Shown: positions 14,468 to 18,411 of the stretch, piece after piece
Position numbering within the stretch: the stretch's first letter is position 1
How the letters are laid out: each line of letters starts with the position of its first letter
DNA from: Anaerolineae bacterium
GTDB taxonomy: Bacteria; Chloroflexota; Anaerolineae; Anaerolineales; Villigracilaceae
Assembly: GCA_003524705.1 (NCBI GenBank)
Contig: DQGV01000403.1
Coordinates: 1-18,411, forward strand
Direction of reading: 5' to 3'
DNA length: 18,411 nucleotides
Position numbers and translations under genes: made by a program
The notes under the pieces: model-generated
What the model was told of the DNA's origin: nothing
The model's database searches: none
What the model saw: the letters and a program-made list of their open reading frames with translations, nothing else

Positions 14468-15169
14468 ATGCAACAAAAACCAATCTTACTTACCATCTTA
14501 GATGTTCTCTCCATCATCGCCATCGGAATCGCCACCTATTTTGCACTCGTCCTCGCCCCCACCGAATTGGTGATGGGTGAAGTGCAACGAGTCTTTTATT
14601 TTCACGTCGGCACAGGCTGGGTAGCATTGCTCGGCTTTATCATCGCTTCAATTGCAGGTGTTGCTTATCTTGTTAGTAAAAAAATGTTTTGGGATAGATT
14701 CGGTCTCGCCGCAGTGGAAGTCAGCGCCATGTTTTTCTTAATCACCATTGTTCTCGGTTCCATTTGGGCTCGCCCCGCTTGGAACACATGGTGGACTTGG
14801 GATGTTCGCTTAACATCAGCCGCCGTTACTGAATTAATTTTTATTGCTTATTTCATGCTTCGGGCGGGCATTGAAGACCCAGAAAAACGCGCCCGCTTCG
14901 GAGCAATCTATACATTGCTTGGCGGTTTATCTGCACCGATTACATTTATGGTCATTCGTTTATTCCGCAGTATTCATCCTGTCGTGGTTGGGAATCCCAG
15001 CGCGGAGGCACAAGGCGGTTTTGATATGACCGTTGATATGCGTAATACTTTATTCATTACATTAATCGCCTTCACAGTTTTGTTCATTGACTTTATTTGG
15101 CATCGCGTTCGTCTCGGCGGTTTGCAAGAAAAAGTAGAACAACTCAAACTCAAAACTCTCGGAGAATAA
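14468..15169 (+). CDS. ccmC: Heme transporter/chaperone-loading protein CcmC
   Basis: Polytopic membrane protein that presents heme on its outer face and attaches it to CcmE. It has 233 residues and about six spans. The WWD domain reads WNTWWTWDVRLTS (about 105-117). The two flanking heme-ligand histidines are seen as H46 in RVFYFHVGTGW and H170 in RSIHPVVV. AAGGA precedes the ATG by 6 nt. ccmD starts 1 bp after its stop, as usual for this pair. Because CcmE here carries Cys in place of the heme-binding His, the chemistry at the CcmC WWD site may differ from the textbook case, although its own motifs look conventional. Confidence 0.96.
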   Translation: MQQKPILLTILDVLSIIAIGIATYFALVLAPTELVMGEVQRVFYFHVGTGWVALLGFIIASIAGVAYLVSKKMFWDRFGLAAVEVSAMFFLITIVLGSIWARPAWNTWWTWDVRLTSAAVTELIFIAYFMLRAGIEDPEKRARFGAIYTLLGGLSAPITFMVIRLFRSIHPVVVGNPSAEAQGGFDMTVDMRNTLFITLIAFTVLFIDFIWHRVRLGGLQEKVEQLKLKTLGE

Positions 15170-15170
15170 A

Positions 15171-15323
15171 ATGGAACCCACACCCGATACATCCGCTTAC
15201 ATGGTTGCAGGCTACATCGTTGCTTTTTTAGTGATGGGAATTTATGTACTTAGCCTATACATCCGCAATCGAAATTTAAAAAGCGAACTCGAAATTTTAG
15301 AAGAAATAGAAGAGAAAAAGTAG
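15171..15323 (+). CDS. ccmD: CcmD-like small membrane protein
   Basis: A 50-residue protein: a short N-terminus (MEPTPDTSAY), one membrane span (about 10-31, MVAGYIVAFLVMGIYVLSLY), then a charged helix IRNRNLKSELEILEEIEEKK. Size, topology and position immediately after ccmC match CcmD, which stabilises the CcmC-CcmE complex and helps release holo-CcmE. Sequence conservation in this family is weak, so the assignment leans on context. GGAGA (15161-15165) lies 5 nt before the ATG, inside the end of ccmC. This is the last gene of the ccm run. Confidence 0.85.
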   Translation: MEPTPDTSAYMVAGYIVAFLVMGIYVLSLYIRNRNLKSELEILEEIEEKK

Positions 15324-15342
15324 CATGACGTCACGTTAAAAA

Positions 15343-15358
15343 TGTGACCTACATCAAA
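15343..15358 (+). promoter_or_regulatory. CRP/FNR-family-like half-site pair
   Basis: TGTGA (15343-15347), six spacer bases, then TCAAA (15354-15358), close to the CRP pattern TGTGA-N6-TCACA with one mismatch. It overlaps the expected -35 region of the promoter below. A weaker dyad GTCACGTT/AATGTGAC (15330-15348) lies next to it. It is consensus matching only and could be chance. Confidence 0.25.
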
Positions 15359-15373
15359 AGAGTCCGTTATAAT
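15344..15373 (+). promoter_or_regulatory. Promoter with -10 box in the loop of a palindrome
   Basis: A perfect TATAAT (15368-15373) has GTGACC (15344-15349, 4/6 of the -35 consensus) 18 nt upstream. Transcription would start near 15380, giving a leader of about 15 nt with no Shine-Dalgarno sequence before the ATG at 15395. The -10 box lies exactly in the 8-nt loop of the inverted repeat at 15353-15390. Confidence 0.45.
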
Positions 15374-15390
15374 ATACGGACTCTTTTGAT
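15353..15390 (+). repeat. Perfect 15-bp inverted repeat between ccmD and the transglycosylase gene
   Basis: ATCAAAAGAGTCCGT (15353-15367) and ACGGACTCTTTTGAT (15376-15390) are exactly complementary around the loop TATAATAT. As RNA, the inner stem GAGTCCGT/ACGGACTC followed by TTTT resembles a terminator that would work in either direction, fitting the end of the ccm run. As DNA it frames a promoter. Both roles are possible. It lies 29 nt after the ccmD stop and 4 nt before the next ATG. Confidence 0.85.
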
Positions 15391-15394
15391 TCTC

Positions 15395-17053
15395 ATGAAA
15401 AAACTGCGCTGGAAGAATCACCTGCTCATGTGGATTGCCATTTTGAATGTGGCATTTTCTTCTGCGGTTGCCCCCGCCTCAGGCTTAGACGTGGCAACAG
15501 GTTCAGCAAACAAGCAGCCCCCTGGTCCCGACCGGTTTTCTATCATCGCCGTAGAATATACATCGTATGAATGGCATCTCAAAAATTGGAAAGATAAAAA
15601 ATTAGTCTGCAAAGTAAATTCAGAGCATGACCAAGTGCCACTGCCCGGAGAAATCTATAGAGATTGTGGGGAAAAAATTTACGATACGTGGATGACCCAA
15701 CCGACTTGCAATATCAATGATGTAAAAAATTGTAAGGGTTATTATGCTCTGCTTGTTGATAGTGAAGTAAAAGAAAAAGAAATAGGGTTGGAATTACCTT
15801 CTGCCAGCGCGTGGATTTCTTTAGAAGATTGTGAACCCGTATTCAGCACATCTACAAATATTTGTGAGACCAAACCAACGCTTGTATTTACCGGTCAAGA
15901 ACCTTTGCCAAATGAATCAATAATCAAAGTAGAAGGCACATACAACGGTGAAGAATTTGCATGTGATGAAACCGATATTTGCAAATTCCGCATTCCAGAA
16001 ACAGAAGCCGAAGGTGTGCCAGTTGAATTTTGGTCTTATTCTAGTTATGGTGATAGCAGTGAAATTTTTACTGCTCAAGTGCGCGTACAAATTGTTGACG
16101 AAGGCGACCCCGACCAACTTTATTATTATGTAGATATTTTGTCTTCTCAATTTCAAGGTCAATCAGCAACATGTTCCGAAGCATGGGGAGTTTTTCCGCC
16201 AGTCGGCGGCGCACCAGAATGGATTAGCACCCCAACCCAAAGTGAAGATTTAAGCAGTGACATTCCTTATACCTATCTTGCCGCAAATTTAATTTTACAA
16301 GGTGTAGTAGATGCAAGTGCCTGTACAGATAATGGTTTAGCACCGGGTAATGTAGTGAATCAGTGCGGTATGGAAAAAGCACGCGATGCTGTCACCGAAT
16401 GGCAAAATCAATTTGATGAATTGATTCTCAGCACCGCCAAAGAAACCAGTGTGCCGGCATTTTTATTGAAAAGTTTATTTGCACGCGAAAGTCAATTCTG
16501 GCCTGGGATTTTTCACGCCAGCAATGATGTCGGCTTGGGGCAACTCACAGAAAATGGTGCCGATACAACTTTATTTTGGAATCGTTCTTTCTTCAATCAA
16601 TTTTGTCCGCTGGTGATGGATTCAGAAACATGTGGAATTGGTTACACAAATTTAGATGAAGAATTAAAAGTTGAATTACGTCGTGCACTGGTCGGAAGTG
16701 TAAACTTAACATGTGAAGAATGTCCGCTAGGATTTGATTTAACCCAAGCAGATTTTTCTGTCGGTGTGTTTGCTCATAGCATGACCGCCAATTGCGAGCA
16801 AGCAGGTCAGGTAATCAAGAATTACACAGGTCAATCTGCTGGCGAGGTTGCTTCTTATGAAGATTTATGGAAGTTCACCTTGGTCAATTACAATGCTGGC
16901 GGCGGATGTTTGGCTGAAGCCATATCACTCGCACAAGGCACAACAGGTTTGCCACTCACATGGGAAACCGTCTCGCCTCACCTTGTAGGCGCATGTTCAG
17001 GTGCAATAGATTACGTCAACGATATTTCTGGAACGATTACGTCTGACCAATAA
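15395..17053 (+). CDS. Secreted cysteine-rich lytic-transglycosylase-like protein
   Basis: 552 residues from the ATG at 15395; a longer GTG start at 15344 would run through the palindrome and bury the signal peptide. The N-terminus (MKKLRWKNHLLMWIAIL and a small-residue stretch to about 30) is a signal peptide. The first 300 or so residues are not recognisable. Residues about 335-520 resemble the SLT/lysozyme-like fold: SVPAFLLKSLFARESQF with candidate catalytic Glu365, then NDVGLGQLTENG (family GLxQ motif) and a later LVNYNAGGGC (family YNAG motif). There are 18 cysteines, an even number, suggesting many disulfides. Its likely role is peptidoglycan cleavage outside the membrane. The next gene follows after 18 bp with its own ribosome-binding site. 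Confidence 0.8.
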   Translation: MKKLRWKNHLLMWIAILNVAFSSAVAPASGLDVATGSANKQPPGPDRFSIIAVEYTSYEWHLKNWKDKKLVCKVNSEHDQVPLPGEIYRDCGEKIYDTWMTQPTCNINDVKNCKGYYALLVDSEVKEKEIGLELPSASAWISLEDCEPVFSTSTNICETKPTLVFTGQEPLPNESIIKVEGTYNGEEFACDETDICKFRIPETEAEGVPVEFWSYSSYGDSSEIFTAQVRVQIVDEGDPDQLYYYVDILSSQFQGQSATCSEAWGVFPPVGGAPEWISTPTQSEDLSSDIPYTYLAANLILQGVVDASACTDNGLAPGNVVNQCGMEKARDAVTEWQNQFDELILSTAKETSVPAFLLKSLFARESQFWPGIFHASNDVGLGQLTENGADTTLFWNRSFFNQFCPLVMDSETCGIGYTNLDEELKVELRRALVGSVNLTCEECPLGFDLTQADFSVGVFAHSMTANCEQAGQVIKNYTGQSAGEVASYEDLWKFTLVNYNAGGGCLAEAISLAQGTTGLPLTWETVSPHLVGACSGAIDYVNDISGTITSDQ

Positions 17054-17071
17054 ATTTTTGTTGGAGAATTC

Positions 17072-18411
17072 ATGCTCACTCTTGTAGAAAAAATTATCTT
17101 TACAATTTTCACACTTATATCTTTATATTTGACATATCGTGGTGTGATGAAGATTGCGACACACATCTCCAGCGGGCAAGGAAAAATTGATTGGTCGCTT
17201 CTTTGGTCTAGACTTGGAAACCTGATTCTCAAAATCGGCTTGTTCAAACCCGTATTCAGATTCCGCCTCGGCGTAAGCATTTTGCATGGATTAATCGGCT
17301 GGGGGTTTTTCTCCTTCTTATTGGTCAACTTATCAGATTTAATTTACGGCTTCACAGGTTGGAAGCTTTTCTATAACACCGGCTTATTTGGTGATGTGTA
17401 TCGTTTGTTAGCAGATATTACCGGCGTAGGCATCATGCTCGGCATGGTAGCACTTGCATTTAGAAGATATATTTTGAAACCTGCTACATTGACCACACGC
17501 GATACAACTTTATTGAATCCGAAAGCACGCACCGGAATCTTAAGAGATTCCGCAATTGTCACTGCTACGTTTTTTACACATAACTTTATGCGTATGCTGG
17601 AAGAATCTTTGTACTTAGCAAAGCAGAATCAAGTTGACGGGTGGCAACCCATTATCTCAGCCGTATCAGGTGTCTGGTCAGGGGTTGAAGCGAATCAATT
17701 AATCACGTTGGAACATATCACGTGGTGGATATCGCTCGGCGCGGTTGTGGCATTTCTCCCATACTTCCCATATTCAAAACATATTCACTTGTTTATGGCT
17801 CCGTTAAATTTTGGTTTGAAACCTGAAAGAAAATCCATTGGTCAATTAAGTTATATCAATTTGGATGATACTTCGATTGAACAATTTGGTGCGGCGACGA
17901 TGAAAGATTTGGGCTGGGAACAAATTATGGATAGTTATGCGTGCATCCAATGTTTTCGATGCCAAGAAGTTTGCCCAGCATATAACACTGGAAAAATTTT
18001 ATCGCCCGCCGCATTGGAAATTAACAAACGCTATCATTTAAATTATGGCGGCGCAATTGATTTGCCAATGACAAATTTAATTTCAGAAGAAGCAGTGTGG
18101 GCATGTACATCTTGCGGCGCGTGTGTAGATATTTGTCCTGTGGACAATGAACCAATGCGTGACATTTTAGATATTCGTAGAAATCTTTCGATGATGGAAA
18201 GTAGTTTCCCAAAACAATTGGAAACTGCTTTCAAAGGCATGGAGCGAAATCAAAATCCTTGGAATGTTTCGCAAGGTGACAGAATGAAATGGGCAGAAGG
18301 TTTAAGTGTGCCAACCATTGAACAAAATGCTGAACCTGATATTTTATGGTGGGTCGGATGTGCCCCTGCAACTGATTCACGTGCACAAAAAACGGCACAA
18401 GCTTTTGCAAA
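17072..18411 (+). CDS. HdrE-HdrD-like membrane Fe-S oxidoreductase (3' end missing)
   Basis: 446 codons are visible before the right edge. A GGAG sequence (17063-17066) 5 nt before the ATG supports the start. The N-terminal half (about 1-260) is a membrane domain of the NarI/HdrE b-cytochrome type, with several spans and histidines that could bind heme (in SILHGLIG, FFTHNFM, LEHITWW, SKHIHLF). Then come two [4Fe-4S] motifs, CIQCFRCQEVCP (C291, C294, C297, C301) and CTSCGACVDICP (C345, C348, C351, C355), and at the very end VGCAPATD (C430), the beginning of a CCG (HdrD/GlpC-like) domain. Such fusions link membrane quinone or menaquinone to soluble donors. The substrate cannot be predicted from this fragment. 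Confidence 0.88.
   Translation, partial: MLTLVEKIIFTIFTLISLYLTYRGVMKIATHISSGQGKIDWSLLWSRLGNLILKIGLFKPVFRFRLGVSILHGLIGWGFFSFLLVNLSDLIYGFTGWKLFYNTGLFGDVYRLLADITGVGIMLGMVALAFRRYILKPATLTTRDTTLLNPKARTGILRDSAIVTATFFTHNFMRMLEESLYLAKQNQVDGWQPIISAVSGVWSGVEANQLITLEHITWWISLGAVVAFLPYFPYSKHIHLFMAPLNFGLKPERKSIGQLSYINLDDTSIEQFGAATMKDLGWEQIMDSYACIQCFRCQEVCPAYNTGKILSPAALEINKRYHLNYGGAIDLPMTNLISEEAVWACTSCGACVDICPVDNEPMRDILDIRRNLSMMESSFPKQLETAFKGMERNQNPWNVSQGDRMKWAEGLSVPTIEQNAEPDILWWVGCAPATDSRAQKTAQAFA

Noticed and set aside
15326..15333. TGACGTCA palindrome after ccmD
   Set aside because: An isolated 8-bp palindrome with no second copy or promoter relation. Expected by chance at this scale.
15344..15394. Longer GTG start for the transglycosylase-like gene
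   Set aside because: It would translate through the palindrome and TATAAT box and bury the signal peptide. The ATG at 15395 gives a normal signal sequence.

Overview
The window is moderately AT-rich chromosomal DNA from a bacterium with a respiratory chain. I infer Chloroflexota (Anaerolineae-like). The grounds are a LysM lipoprotein with a Thr-Pro-rich stalk, a ccm cluster whose CcmI-like protein ends in a zinc ribbon, a four-cysteine CcmH, and short hairpin repeats scattered between genes. This placement comes from gene style and not from a database search.

Left part (1-5372, all on the minus strand): the start of a complex I operon read leftwards, nuoA-nuoB-nuoC-nuoD-nuoE-nuoF-nuoG. Most genes overlap by 4-10 bp or are 2 bp apart, and nuoG runs off the left edge. 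The only real gap, between nuoB and nuoC, is filled by a hairpin repeat. Cluster ligands are visible in NuoB (N2), NuoE, NuoF and NuoG.

Middle (5373-6854): a divergent spacer, a secreted LysM lipoprotein whose -10 box lies 6 nt from its ATG (probably leaderless), a second hairpin repeat, and a 48-codon minus-strand membrane miniprotein with a similar -10/ATG arrangement.

Core (6855-15323, plus strand): a near-complete System I cytochrome c maturation cluster in the order ccmE, ccmF, ccmH, ccmG/resA-like, ccmI-like, lipoprotein cytochrome c, ccmA, ccmB, ccmC, ccmD. CcmABCD and E load and release heme, CcmF/H/I ligate it, and the thioredoxin-like protein keeps apocytochrome cysteines reduced. 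Three members are unusual. CcmE has Cys (CPTRY) where the classical heme-binding His should be. CcmH carries four cysteines. The embedded cytochrome has one normal CXXCH domain, a second domain degraded to CXXCE, and a cytoplasmic tail that resembles part of the CcmI-like neighbour. This cytochrome and its tail are the best lead for something undescribed.

Right part (15324-18411): a perfect 15-bp inverted repeat with TATAAT in its loop, then a secreted cysteine-rich lytic-transglycosylase-like protein, then a membrane HdrE/HdrD-like fusion (b-heme domain, two [4Fe-4S] motifs, start of a CCG domain) that is cut by the right edge.

Intergenic hairpins are a theme. At least three short repeat families, two copies each, sit directly after stop codons.
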